Below, one piece after another: positions 15,618 through 23,505 of a stretch of DNA of 64,000 bases; the first letter of the stretch is position 1, and every line of letters starts with the position of its first letter. Where the stretch lies: NCBI GenBank assembly GCA_016298065.1, contig JAEDDN010000001.1, forward strand, positions 124,001 through 188,000, written 5' to 3'. A program made the translations under genes and the position numbers. The notes under the pieces are model-generated. The model was not told the origin of the DNA and did no database searches. It worked only from the letters and a program-made list of their open reading frames with translations. This DNA comes from Oscillospiraceae bacterium (GTDB lineage Bacteria > Bacillota > Clostridia > Oscillospirales > Ruminococcaceae).

Positions 15618-17924
15618 AATACTTCCTTCTTTCGTATCGTTTTGTTTATTATTATCTGTAGCAATAGGTTTAAAATATCTCAACCTAAGCGCATTACTTA
15701 CCACACAAACCGAGCTTAAGCTCATAGCCGCCGCCGCAAACATAGGGCTTAAGGCTAAGTTAAACAGTGTATAAAATACTCCTCCGGCAAGAGGAATACA
15801 AAGTGCATTGTAAAAAAACGCCCAAAACAGATTTTGCTTAATATTTCGCATAACCGCTTTGCTTAACCTTATTGAGTTTACTACGTCCAAAAGGTCGTTT
15901 TTTACCAAAACAATGTCTGCGGCGTCAAGCGCAACATCTGTACCTGCTCCTATCGCAATTCCCACGTCGGCTGAAACCAAAGCAGGCGCATCGTTAATGC
16001 CGTCGCCGACCATCGCAACACAATTTTTATCCTTTACAAGTCCGCTTACAAAAGCTTCCTTGTCTTGCGGCAGTACCTCACAGATAACCCTATCGACCTT
16101 TAATTTTTTTCCAACTGCTTCGGCGGTAGCCTTGTTATCGCCTGTGAGCATTATAACATTTATTTTAAGCTTTTGTAACAGGCTTATTGCACGCTCGCTT
16201 GTAGGCTTTATTTCGTCTTCTGCGATAATAATGCCGAGGATTTTAGTTTCTGATGCAAGTATAAGGGGCGTTTTTGCGCCTTTTGCCTTGTCGGAATATA
16301 TACTTTCTATATTCGAGGTGTCAATACCATTACTTTTAAGTAGCTTTAGGTTACCTAAAAAGTGTTTTTCGCCCGATATTTTACCGCTTATTCCAAGCCC
16401 CGAAATATTTTCAAATTCGGTGGTTTGAGTTTTTTCGACTTTTAACTCGTCACCCTTTTTGATTATGGCTTCTGCAAAGGGGTGCTTTGAGTTTTGTTCT
16501 AAGGAGCAGGCAAGTGAGATAATATATTTTTCGTCGGCGTTAACGGCTATAACCTCGCTGACAGAGGGCTTGCCTTTAGTTATCGTACCTGTTTTATCAA
16601 GTACCACGGTGTCTATTTTATGCGCCGCTTCAAGCGCAGACGCTGATTTTATCAGTATACCATTTGCCGCACCTTGTCCTGTTCCGACCATCACCGCAAC
16701 GGGAGTAGCAAGACCTAATGCACACGGACAGGAAATTACAAGTACGCTTATACCTGTAGAAAGCGCAAAGCTAAAGGAATGCCCTAAAAGAAGCCATATA
16801 ACCGTAACTACCAGAGCAATACTCAGTACAATCGGAACAAATATACCGCTTACTTTATCGGCAAGCTTTGCAATAGGCGCCTTAGAGGAGCTTGCCTTTT
16901 CGACTAAGCTTATTATTTGCGATAGGGTAGTTTCCTTTCCTACCTGTGTGGCTTCAAACTCAAATGAGCCGTTTTGATTTACGGTAGCGCAGATAACCTT
17001 ATCGCCGATATTTTTGGCAACCGGTATGCTTTCACCTGTTATAACCGACTCGTCAACGGAGGAATAACCCTTTGTAACAATGCCGTCAACCGGAATGACA
17101 TCTCCGGGCTTTATAAATACTATGTCGCCTTTAGCTATGTTTTCGGTTTTTACGGTAACGTACTTTGAATCTTTTACAATAACGGCGGTTTTAGGAGAAA
17201 GCTTTAAAAGCTTTTCGATAGCGCCGGTTGTGTTTTTCTTTGAGCGTGCTTCTAAATATTTACCCAAGGTTACCAGCGTTAAAATCATAGCGGAGGATTC
17301 AAAATATAAATCCATCGCATATTTGTGCATAATTGCATGGTCGCCTTTAATAAAGCCTAAAACTATATTTATAACCGCAAACACTCCGTATATAAATGCA
17401 AAAGAGGAGCCTATGGCAATAAGCGAATCCATATTGGGACTTCTCTTTATAAGCTTTTTAAAGCCCGAGGTAAAATATCTGCGGTTTATAATAATTACGG
17501 GTATTGTTATAAAAAGCTCAAAAAGCGAGAACACAAGAGGATTTTTATGAGCGCTTAAAAAAGAGGGAAGAGGTAAACCTATCATACCGCCCATAGAAAC
17601 ATAAAAAAGCGGTATTAAAAAGATAAGCGAAATTAAAAACTGCTTTTTTAACCTATCTGCCTCGGACGAGGTCTTTTTCTCAAGGTATGAGCTTTTTTCA
17701 TTTTCGTCTATAAGTGAAGCACCGTACCCGGATTTCCGGACAGCAGTTATTATATCACCGACCGAAACTTCATTTTCGTTAAAGCTAACCTCCATTTTAT
17801 TGGCGAGCAGGTTAACTTCTGCTTTTTCAACTCCGCTAAGCTTTGAAACTGCATTTTGAACATGTGCCGCACAGGCACCGCAGCTCATACCGGTTATATT
17901 AAAACTCGAATTTATGCTAATCAC
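15411..17924 (-). CDS. copA: Copper-exporting P1B-type ATPase with N- and C-terminal HMA domains (CopA-CopZ fusion)
   Basis: An 837-residue membrane Cu(I) pump. The N-terminal HMA has CxxC at 15-18 (GMSCGAC). About eight membrane helices include the CPC motif (399-401), with TGES in the actuator domain and the phosphorylation site DKTGT (Asp 443). TGDN, GDGINDAP and an HP dipeptide in the nucleotide domain (NSKHPFAEA) complete the P1B set. A second complete HMA follows (residues 770-837, CxxC 781-784), joined by a polar linker (ATDNNKQNDTKEGSI). This C-terminal part looks like a CopZ chaperone fused in frame. The assigned start is GTG 17924 with only a weak SD, so the exact N terminus is uncertain. 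It is probably copper induced via the operator at 17944-17977. Confidence 0.95.
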   Translation of the reverse strand: MISINSSFNITGMSCGACAAHVQNAVSKLSGVEKAEVNLLANKMEVSFNENEVSVGDIITAVRKSGYGASLIDENEKSSYLEKKTSSEADRLKKQFLISLIFLIPLFYVSMGGMIGLPLPSFLSAHKNPLVFSLFELFITIPVIIINRRYFTSGFKKLIKRSPNMDSLIAIGSSFAFIYGVFAVINIVLGFIKGDHAIMHKYAMDLYFESSAMILTLVTLGKYLEARSKKNTTGAIEKLLKLSPKTAVIVKDSKYVTVKTENIAKGDIVFIKPGDVIPVDGIVTKGYSSVDESVITGESIPVAKNIGDKVICATVNQNGSFEFEATQVGKETTLSQIISLVEKASSSKAPIAKLADKVSGIFVPIVLSIALVVTVIWLLLGHSFSFALSTGISVLVISCPCALGLATPVAVMVGTGQGAANGILIKSASALEAAHKIDTVVLDKTGTITKGKPSVSEVIAVNADEKYIISLACSLEQNSKHPFAEAIIKKGDELKVEKTQTTEFENISGLGISGKISGEKHFLGNLKLLKSNGIDTSNIESIYSDKAKGAKTPLILASETKILGIIIAEDEIKPTSERAISLLQKLKINVIMLTGDNKATAEAVGKKLKVDRVICEVLPQDKEAFVSGLVKDKNCVAMVGDGINDAPALVSADVGIAIGAGTDVALDAADIVLVKNDLLDVVNSIRLSKAVMRNIKQNLFWAFFYNALCIPLAGGVFYTLFNLALSPMFAAAAMSLSSVCVVSNALRLRYFKPIATDNNKQNDTKEGSIMKKEIIIEGMSCSHCSGRVETALNAIEGVSAKVDLEKKTAFVTLNNDLSDDILKSAVEEAGYTVVSIK

Positions 17925-17943
17925 CTTGCTTTCAATAAAGTAT

Positions 17944-17980
17944 ACAATATAAGTATAATTAAAAACACTTATATTGTCAA
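17944..17980 (-). promoter_or_regulatory. copA promoter with overlapping 11-bp inverted-repeat operator
   Basis: On the minus strand TTGACA (17975-17980), a 17-base spacer and TATACT (17952-17957) form a near-consensus promoter. Perfect 11-bp inverted arms ACAATATAAGT (17944-17954 on plus) and ACTTATATTGT (17967-17977), separated by 12 bases, cover both the -35 edge and the -10. A repressor bound here would block RNA polymerase. The sequence is not a CopY box (TACA-N2-TGTA) and the regulator is not in the window. Confidence 0.65.
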
Positions 17981-18044
17981 CCTATATAGATACTGCGCTT
18001 TAAAAAGGGAATTAACCCTTTAGGCTATACTAATAAAAAAACAC

Positions 18045-18073
18045 TTGACTTTTACATTAAAAAGACGTATTAT
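18045..18073 (+). promoter_or_regulatory. Predicted sigma-A promoter of potABCD
   Basis: TTGACT at 18045-18050, 17-base spacer, TATTAT at 18068-18073. It predicts a 5' leader of about 280 nt before the potA ATG at 18360. Confidence 0.65.
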
Positions 18074-18076
18074 CAT

Positions 18077-18210
18077 TACTGGTACGCACAATTTTTGCAT
18101 CTGTGCTTCTAACCCTTGTTAAAGGCAGTTTAACAAAGGGTATTCCAACATCTAAACTTAATAATGATGTTCATGTTACGCAGTTCTTAACAGGAACCGT
18201 GACTTTTTTC
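18077..18210 (+). promoter_or_regulatory. Candidate transcription-attenuating riboswitch-like leader of potABCD
   Basis: The RNA can fold with closing pairs ACTG-GTAC (18077-18085) and GTTACGCAGT (18175-18184). Three hairpins lie inside: GCACA/TGTGC, ACCCTTGTTAAA/TTTAACAAAGGGT (12 bp, one bulge) and AACATC/GATGTT. The 3' strand of the closing helix is also the 5' arm of an intrinsic terminator, GTTACG-CA-GTTC / GGAAC-CGTGAC followed by TTTTTT (18175-18210). The two folds are mutually exclusive, the logic of a riboswitch expression platform. It matches no riboswitch class I could recognise. Given the genes, polyamine or a related signal is a guess. Confidence 0.45.
18175..18210 (+). terminator. 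Intrinsic terminator in the potABCD leader
   Basis: Stem GTTACG...CGTGAC (one G-T pair) plus inner GTTC/GAAC, followed immediately by six T. It is located about 150 bases upstream of potA, so it must be read through for expression. Confidence 0.6.
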
Positions 18211-18268
18211 ATTTAAGTCTGTGAAGCTTATATACTGCAAATAGCTAAAAGGCTATTTTGCAAAAACT

Positions 18269-18350
18269 CTTTGCGGGGGATATAGGCTAGCGTAGCGTGG
18301 GTTCGCGCAGAGCTGTACTGGCTATACGTGGTCTTTGGCCGCAAAGGGGG
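18269..18350 (+). promoter_or_regulatory. Structured element sequestering the potA Shine-Dalgarno
   Basis: CTTTGCGG (18269-18276) and CCGCAAAG (18339-18346) are perfectly complementary over 8 bp. The 3' arm includes the first part of the SD AAAGGGGG (18343-18350). The enclosed 62 nt are unusually GC-rich and contain further pairing (ATATAG with CTATAC, GCG-TGGGTT-CGC). When folded the ribosome binding site would be partly masked. Confidence 0.45.
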
Positions 18351-18359
18351 ATGCAAAAA

Positions 18360-19481
18360 ATGAAAGAAAATAATAATATCATAGAGTTAAAAAATATCGT
18401 TGTCGAATTTGACGGCGAAAGAGTGCTTGATAATTTATCACTTGCGATTAAGGATAAGGAATTTGTCACTCTTTTAGGTCCGTCAGGTTGCGGAAAAACT
18501 ACTACATTACGCATAATTGCCGGTTTCATTGAGCCGCAGGCGGGCGATGTTTTATTTCTCGGGGATAAAATCAATGGTGTTCCGCCTTACAAAAGGTCGG
18601 TTAACACCATTTTTCAGCGTTATGCGCTGTTTCCGCATTACAATGTTTTTGAAAACATTGCGTTTGGCTTAAGGGTTAAAAAGACTCCCGAAGCCGAAGT
18701 TAAAAAACAGGTTAGCGAAATGTTAAAGCTTGTAAACTTAGAGGGCTTTGAAAAGCGTAATGTTTCCAAGCTTTCGGGTGGTCAGCAACAACGTGTTGCC
18801 ATAGCGAGAGCAGTTATCAATAAGCCTAAGGTGCTTTTGCTTGACGAGCCTTTGGCAGCACTTGATTTAAAGCTTAGAAAGGATATGCAAAACGAGCTTA
18901 AAAATATACAAAAGAAGCTCGGCATTACCTTTATTTTCGTTACTCACGATCAAGAGGAAGCCCTTTCAATGTCTGATACCATTGTCGTTATGAACGAGGG
19001 TAAAATCCAGCAGATAGGAACTCCGCAGGATATATATAACGAGCCTAAAAATGCGTTTGTCGCTGACTTTATAGGCGAGTCTAATATTATAGACGGCGTT
19101 ATGGTAAAAGATTTTGTAGTAAAATTAGACGGACGTGAGTTTTCCTGCTTTGACAGCGGATTTGAAGAAAACGAAGAGGTAGACGTTGTAATAAGACCAG
19201 AGGACGTCGATATAGTGCCACCGATGCAGGGTATGCTTGAGGGTGAGGTTACTTCTCTTACCTTCAAAGGCGTACATTATGAGATAATAGTCGATATTGA
19301 AGGCTTTAAGTGGATGATTCAGACTACCGACGAACATAAGGTAGGGGAAACGGTAGGGCTTTATATAGAGCCTGACGCAATACATATAATGAAAAAATCC
19401 GAATATTCAGGTAAATACGGTGACTACAGCTCTTATAGCGATGAGATTGATATGCTAAATGAGCTTGAGGAGGACGAGTAA
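18360..19481 (+). CDS. potA: Spermidine/putrescine ABC transporter ATPase
   Basis: A 373-residue ABC ATPase. Walker A is GPSGCGKTT, the Q-loop is in IFQRYALFPHYNVFENIAFGL, and the signature is LSGGQQQRVAIARA. Walker B is LLLDEPLAALD, the H-loop is FVTHDQEEALSMSD, and a C-terminal TOBE domain follows (IRPEDVDIVPP). It energises PotBC for polyamine import. The ATG at 18360 follows AAAGGGGG at 9 bases; the frame upstream to 18297 is in the structured leader and is not coding. It overlaps potB by one base (TAATG). Confidence 0.96.
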   Translation: MKENNNIIELKNIVVEFDGERVLDNLSLAIKDKEFVTLLGPSGCGKTTTLRIIAGFIEPQAGDVLFLGDKINGVPPYKRSVNTIFQRYALFPHYNVFENIAFGLRVKKTPEAEVKKQVSEMLKLVNLEGFEKRNVSKLSGGQQQRVAIARAVINKPKVLLLDEPLAALDLKLRKDMQNELKNIQKKLGITFIFVTHDQEEALSMSDTIVVMNEGKIQQIGTPQDIYNEPKNAFVADFIGESNIIDGVMVKDFVVKLDGREFSCFDSGFEENEEVDVVIRPEDVDIVPPMQGMLEGEVTSLTFKGVHYEIIVDIEGFKWMIQTTDEHKVGETVGLYIEPDAIHIMKKSEYSGKYGDYSSYSDEIDMLNELEEDE

Positions 19482-20302
19482 TGAAGCCTTCTCTTTTAAA
19501 CAGGATAATAAATGCGCCATATATTTTGTGGTCGGCAATTTTCATCGTAATACCGCTTTTTATCGTAGTTTATTATGCCTTTACCGACGCAAACGGAGCT
19601 TTAACCCTTCATAATATTTTTGAGCTTAAGGAATATAAGCACACATTCTTAATTTCTATATGGTATTCGGTTATAGCTACAGTTATAACGCTTATCATCT
19701 CTTATCCGTTTGCTTATATTATGTCCAGAAAAAGTGTCAACAAACAGCAAATGATGATGATGCTTGTTATGCTCCCGATGTGGATGAACTTACTTATCAG
19801 GACATATTCGTGGATGAATATTTTAGAAAAAACAGGCATTATAAACACACTGCTCGGATATATGGGGCTTTCACCGTTAAAACTAATAGGTACACCGGGT
19901 GCGGTTATTTTAGGTATGGTTTACAACTATGTGCCATATATGATTTTGCCGATTTATTCGGTTATGTCTAAAATTGAGCCGTCACTTTTGGAGGCGGCGG
20001 AGGACTTGGGCTCAAACGGCTTTATGAAGCTTAAAAAGGTCATTTTTCCTTTAAGTCTGCCCGGCGTTGTATCCGGTATTACTATGGTGTTTGTACCTTC
20101 TGTCAGTACCTTTTACATTTCACAAAAGCTCGGCGGCGGCAAAATAATGCTTATAGGCGACGCCATAGAGCGACAGATACAAACCTCTTACAACTATAAT
20201 TTAGGCGCATCTTTGTCGCTTATACTTATGATACTTATTCTAATCAGTATGGCTATAATGAATAGGTTTACTTCCTCAGAGGACGGAGGTATCATAGTAT
20301 GA
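19481..20302 (+). CDS. potB: Spermidine/putrescine ABC transporter permease PotB
   Basis: A 273-residue inner-membrane permease with six predicted helices. The cytoplasmic EAA loop EAAEDLGSNGFMKLKKVIFPLSLPGVVSGI (about 180-210) contacts the PotA ATPase. It starts on the ATG overlapping the potA stop and ends in TGA at 20300-20302, overlapping potC by 4 bases; tight translational coupling is expected. Confidence 0.95.
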   Translation: MKPSLLNRIINAPYILWSAIFIVIPLFIVVYYAFTDANGALTLHNIFELKEYKHTFLISIWYSVIATVITLIISYPFAYIMSRKSVNKQQMMMMLVMLPMWMNLLIRTYSWMNILEKTGIINTLLGYMGLSPLKLIGTPGAVILGMVYNYVPYMILPIYSVMSKIEPSLLEAAEDLGSNGFMKLKKVIFPLSLPGVVSGITMVFVPSVSTFYISQKLGGGKIMLIGDAIERQIQTSYNYNLGASLSLILMILILISMAIMNRFTSSEDGGIIV

Positions 20303-21093
20303 AGACGCTCTCAAAAATCTTTACGGCGCTTATGTTCTTATTTTTGTACGCTCCGCTTTTGGTTATGGTGTTTTTCTCTTTTAACGAATCAAAAAGCACC
20401 TCGGTGTTTACTGGATTTTCGCTTAAATGGTACAGCGAGCTTTTAAACAGCAGCGACACAATAACTGCTTTAAAAAACACCCTTATATTAGCGGTGCTTT
20501 CGGCGGTTATTGCAACCTTGCTCGGTACGCTTGCGGCGGTGGGTATTTATAATATGCGCTCTAAGGTATGGAGTAGCTCTATAATGAGCGTAACCAATAT
20601 CCCTATGATGAACCCGGATATTGTTACAGGTGTTTCGCTTATGCTTTTGTTTGTGTTTGTGGGCAGACTTATAGGGGCGATAACCTCGCTTAACTTTTTT
20701 ACCTTGCTCATAGCGCATATAACCTTTAACTTACCGTATGTAATATTAAATGTTTTACCTAAGTTAAATCAAACCGATCCGCATCTGGCGGAGGCGGCGC
20801 AGGATTTAGGCTGTACTCCGATAAAATCCTTTTTCAAGGTGGTTTTACCGGCGATTTATTCGGGAATATTATCGGGCTTTTTAATGGCGTTTACTTTATC
20901 GCTTGACGATTTTGTAATCAGCTATTATACAACAGGTGCAGATTTTCAGACCCTGCCCTTAAAAATATTCTCAATGACCAAAAAGGTAGTAAAGCCCGAT
21001 ATGTATGCGCTGTCATCGGTTATTTTTATAACGGTTTTGGTATTGCTTTTAATTATTAACATAGGGCAAATACGCACAAGAAAGTCAAATTAA
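20299..21093 (+). CDS. potC: Spermidine/putrescine ABC transporter permease PotC
   Basis: A 264-residue permease with six predicted helices. The EAA loop EAAQDLGCTPIKSFFKVVLPAIYSGILSGF contacts PotA, and LSLDDFVISYYTTG is typical of PotC. The ATG overlaps the potB TGA (ATGA junction). It pairs with PotB to form the membrane channel. Confidence 0.95.
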   Translation: MKTLSKIFTALMFLFLYAPLLVMVFFSFNESKSTSVFTGFSLKWYSELLNSSDTITALKNTLILAVLSAVIATLLGTLAAVGIYNMRSKVWSSSIMSVTNIPMMNPDIVTGVSLMLLFVFVGRLIGAITSLNFFTLLIAHITFNLPYVILNVLPKLNQTDPHLAEAAQDLGCTPIKSFFKVVLPAIYSGILSGFLMAFTLSLDDFVISYYTTGADFQTLPLKIFSMTKKVVKPDMYALSSVIFITVLVLLLIINIGQIRTRKSN

Positions 21094-21121
21094 AATTTAT
21101 TGTTTTTGAAAGGAATAAAAA

Positions 21122-22234
21122 ATGAAAAAAATCTTATCTTTATTTGTTTCGGTATGTCTTATAGCTACAATGTGTACTTTATTTACAGGTTGCGGAGCAG
21201 ATAATAACAAGCTCGAAAACGTAACAGGAACTTACACCAGAGATTACGAGGGAACAACTTTAAACGTGTTTAACTGGGGAGAATACATCTCCAACGGAAG
21301 CGAAGGCTCGCTTGACGTTAACAAGGCGTTTGAAAATTTAACAGGCATTAAGGTTAATTACACAACCTTTGAAAGCAACGAGGCTATGTACTCAAAATTA
21401 AAAAGCGGTGCGGTATCTTATGATATAGTAATCCCGTCCGACTATATGATTGAGCGTATGATAAGCGAGGATATGCTTCAAAAGGTTGACCTATCAAAGA
21501 TTGATAACTATAAATATATTGCTGACGATTATAAAGGACTTTACTTTGACCCTAATGATGAATATTCCGTACCCTATAACGTAGGTATGGTAGGACTTAT
21601 CTACAACACCACAATGGTAGACGATGAGGTAGATAGCTGGAGTATTTTATGGGACGAAAAGTATAAAGACGAGATACTTACCTTTAATAATCCCCGTGAC
21701 GCTTTTGCAATCGCACAGTTCTTGCTCGGACAGGACATTAACTCTACAGACAAAGCTGACTGGGATAAGGCGGCTGACTTATTAAAGGAGCAGTCAGACG
21801 TTTTGCAGGCAAGGGTAATGGACGAGGTTTACAACAAGATGGAATCGGCAAACGCCGCCATAGCTCCTTACTACGCAGGCGACTATCTGACGATGTATGA
21901 AAACAACGAGGATTTAGCATTTGTATACCCAAAAGAGGGAACAAATATATTTGTAGACTCTGTTTGTATTCCGTCCAATGCAAAAAACTATGAAGCGGCT
22001 TTAATGTATATAAACTTTTTGCTTGAACCTGAAATAGCGCTTGCAAACGCAGAATATATCTGCTACGCTTCGCCAAATACTTCGGTTATAAACAATGACG
22101 ATTACACCTTTAAGGGAAATGAGATTTTATATCCTACAGAAGATAAAAAACCTAAAACCGAATACTTCCACGATTTAGACAGCGATATTCGTTCATACTA
22201 TGAATCCCTTTGGGAAGAAGTATTAAGGTCATAA
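21122..22234 (+). CDS. potD: Spermidine/putrescine-binding lipoprotein PotD
   Basis: A 370-residue extracytoplasmic solute-binding protein anchored by a lipobox (LFTGC, Cys about 24). The mature part has the PotD/F signatures LNVFNWGEYI, FEKxxGI-like AFENLTGIKVNYTTFESNEAMYSKL, YDIVIPSDYMIERM and a C-terminal hinge domain. It captures polyamines for PotABC. Exact specificity (spermidine versus putrescine) is not decidable by eye. SD AAAGGAA precedes the ATG, 28 bases after potC. Confidence 0.94.
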   Translation: MKKILSLFVSVCLIATMCTLFTGCGADNNKLENVTGTYTRDYEGTTLNVFNWGEYISNGSEGSLDVNKAFENLTGIKVNYTTFESNEAMYSKLKSGAVSYDIVIPSDYMIERMISEDMLQKVDLSKIDNYKYIADDYKGLYFDPNDEYSVPYNVGMVGLIYNTTMVDDEVDSWSILWDEKYKDEILTFNNPRDAFAIAQFLLGQDINSTDKADWDKAADLLKEQSDVLQARVMDEVYNKMESANAAIAPYYAGDYLTMYENNEDLAFVYPKEGTNIFVDSVCIPSNAKNYEAALMYINFLLEPEIALANAEYICYASPNTSVINNDDYTFKGNEILYPTEDKKPKTEYFHDLDSDIRSYYESLWEEVLRS

Positions 22235-22244
22235 TAGTTCTAAA

Positions 22245-22279
22245 AAAGCCCTCCTGCATAAAGCAGGAGGGCTTTTATG
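22245..22279. terminator. Terminator after potABCD
   Basis: AAGCCCTCCTGC-ATAA-AGCAGGAGGGCTT stem followed by TTATGTTTT; convergent with thiT. Confidence 0.9.
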
Positions 22280-22285
22280 TTTTAA

Positions 22286-22924
22286 TTAAGCTTTAGTAGA
22301 GCCGTGTTTTTCGGCTACAATAGGAATAAACGATACGATAACTGCAACTATTGTCGTTATTATAATTTCCGGTACCATATAAAGTCCGTTATAAACGGCC
22401 GAATACAAAAGATATAAAGGTTGTCCGCTAAAATGGTCTAACACTGTTTGACCAAAGGTGTAACCCTCTTGACTGAAGAACCACTCAGCCCACTGACCGA
22501 AGAATATGTATCCGGAAATAAAGTGGCATAAAAATCTTGCAAGCAAAGCAATAAGTGTACCGAAAAGATAAGCAAACTGCGGACGTTTAAACTTGTTTCT
22601 GAACATTCCTCCGATACCTATTACCGTGTAGGCTAAAAGATAATCGAAAATAACAGCTCCGATAACAGTTGCTACGGAAAGACCTTTTAAATCGCCGAAG
22701 CTAATTCCTTGTATAAGCTGTAAAAGGCTGTATACAAAGGCAGAAAACAGTCCCCATTTTACACCGTAGCGGTATGAAACAATAATTAACGGTAACATAC
22801 TGCAAAGCGTAACCGTTCCGCCGAAGGGCAGGTGAAACAGCGGTACAAACGACAGTATTACCGCTATCGCAATAAGCAAAGCTGTCTCAACTAACTTGCG
22901 TGTTTGTGTGTTTGTGTTTGACAT
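22286..22924 (-). CDS. thiT: Thiamine ECF transporter S component
   Basis: A 212-residue membrane protein with six hydrophobic helices, the substrate-binding subunit of an energy-coupling-factor transporter for thiamine. TALLIAIAVILSFVPLFHLPFGGTVTLCSMLPLIIVSYRYGVKWG (about 15-58) and YIFFGQWAEWFF match ThiT, including aromatic residues that stack on the ligand. The TPP riboswitch directly upstream supports the substrate assignment. The EcfAA'T module is not in this window. Confidence 0.93.
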   Translation of the reverse strand: MSNTNTQTRKLVETALLIAIAVILSFVPLFHLPFGGTVTLCSMLPLIIVSYRYGVKWGLFSAFVYSLLQLIQGISFGDLKGLSVATVIGAVIFDYLLAYTVIGIGGMFRNKFKRPQFAYLFGTLIALLARFLCHFISGYIFFGQWAEWFFSQEGYTFGQTVLDHFSGQPLYLLYSAVYNGLYMVPEIIITTIVAVIVSFIPIVAEKHGSTKA

Positions 22925-22973
22925 AGAAATTCCTCATTTCAAATAAATTTGAAACCCCTTTGTAAATAGTCAT

Positions 22974-23004
22974 TAAAAAAACTCACAAGATAAACCCTTG
23001 TGAG
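22974..23004 (-). terminator. Riboswitch-controlled terminator of thiT leader
   Basis: On the minus strand CTCACAAG-GGTTTAT-CTTGTGAG is followed by seven T. It lies between the TPP aptamer and the thiT start. Confidence 0.88.
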
Positions 23005-23029
23005 CCAAATAGTAAAGTATTGAAAATAA

Positions 23030-23117
23030 CAATCTTCCTACGTTGGGATTATCCACTCAGGTTAAAAGGGTTGAAAGCGTGCGCTTTCTCTCAGCCGTTT
23101 AAAGCACCCCTGATTTC
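23030..23117 (-). ncRNA. TPP (THI-box) riboswitch
   Basis: On the minus strand the conserved TPP-aptamer blocks are present in order: AGGGGTGC, CTGAGAG (pyrimidine-sensing helix), a short variable hairpin GAAAGCG/CGCTTTC, then ACCCTTTTAACCTGA and GGATAATCCCAACGTAGGAA (pyrophosphate-sensing side). A terminator follows at 22974-23004, so TPP binding should shut off thiT by premature termination. Confidence 0.97.
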
Positions 23118-23124
23118 AAAAGAT

Positions 23125-23153
23125 ATTATATATAAAATACATTTTCTTGTCAA
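23125..23153 (-). promoter_or_regulatory. Consensus promoter of thiT
   Basis: On the minus strand TTGACA, 17-base spacer, TATAAT: perfect sigma-A boxes. Transcription would begin within a few bases of the TPP aptamer. Confidence 0.8.
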
Positions 23154-23191
23154 GTGCTTTGTTTTTAAGCAAGAGAATTAAGGTAATTTAA

Positions 23192-23220
23192 TTGCTATTA
23201 TATGTTGTTTATGTTATAAT
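23192..23220 (+). promoter_or_regulatory. Predicted promoter of fhs
   Basis: TTGCTA at 23192-23197, 17-base spacer, TATAAT at 23215-23220. It implies a leader of about 280 nt that carries five small hairpins and a duplicated 36-bp segment. Confidence 0.5.
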
Positions 23221-23243
23221 AACCTTAGTTTAGTCTGCACCTT
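23208..23243 (+). repeat. 36-bp direct repeat upstream of fhs, copy 1
   Basis: The 36 bases beginning TTTATGTTATAATAACC and ending GTCTGCACCTT recur exactly at 23370-23405. This copy contains the TATAAT of the predicted promoter. Between the copies lie hairpins GCACC-TTT-GGTGC, AAAATCC-TTTA-GGATTTT, GCCGTG/CACGGC, GTGGC/GCCAC and AAAGG/CCTTT. Confidence 0.85.
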
Positions 23244-23369
23244 TGGTGCCGACAAGCTTACGCTTAAAAAATCCTTTAAGGATTTTAACTAAGAACATTT
23301 TAACTAAAAAGATGCCGTGATAAACACGGCTGTGGCTAAACGCCACCGACAAAGGCTTGCGCCTTTGGT

Positions 23370-23405
23370 TTTATGTTATAATAACCTTAGTTTAGTCTGC
23401 ACCTT
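23370..23405 (+). repeat. 36-bp direct repeat upstream of fhs, copy 2
   Basis: Exact copy of 23208-23243 at a 162-base offset, carrying a second TATAAT (23377-23382) but without a matching -35 at 17 bases. The whole 23154-23505 region has no coding potential that I can support. Confidence 0.85.
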
Positions 23406-23505
23406 ATGCGCAAACAGACTTAGTCTAAAAAACTTTATAATAACTTTAACTGTAGCAATATTTTTACTTTAAAAACAATTATTTATGTTTTGGGGGAATA
23501 ATAAA

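Noticed and set aside
15859..17550. Long plus-strand open frames opposite copA
   Set aside because: They mirror the biased codon use of copA on the other strand and have no SD or family motifs.
18297..18359. Possible N-terminal extension of PotA (21 residues upstream of the chosen ATG)
   Set aside because: The residues are not ABC-ATPase-like, lie in a strongly paired leader, and the good SD sits immediately before ATG 18360.
23154..23505. THF or ZTP riboswitch upstream of fhs
   Set aside because: None of the conserved core words of either class is present; only simple hairpins and direct repeats are seen.
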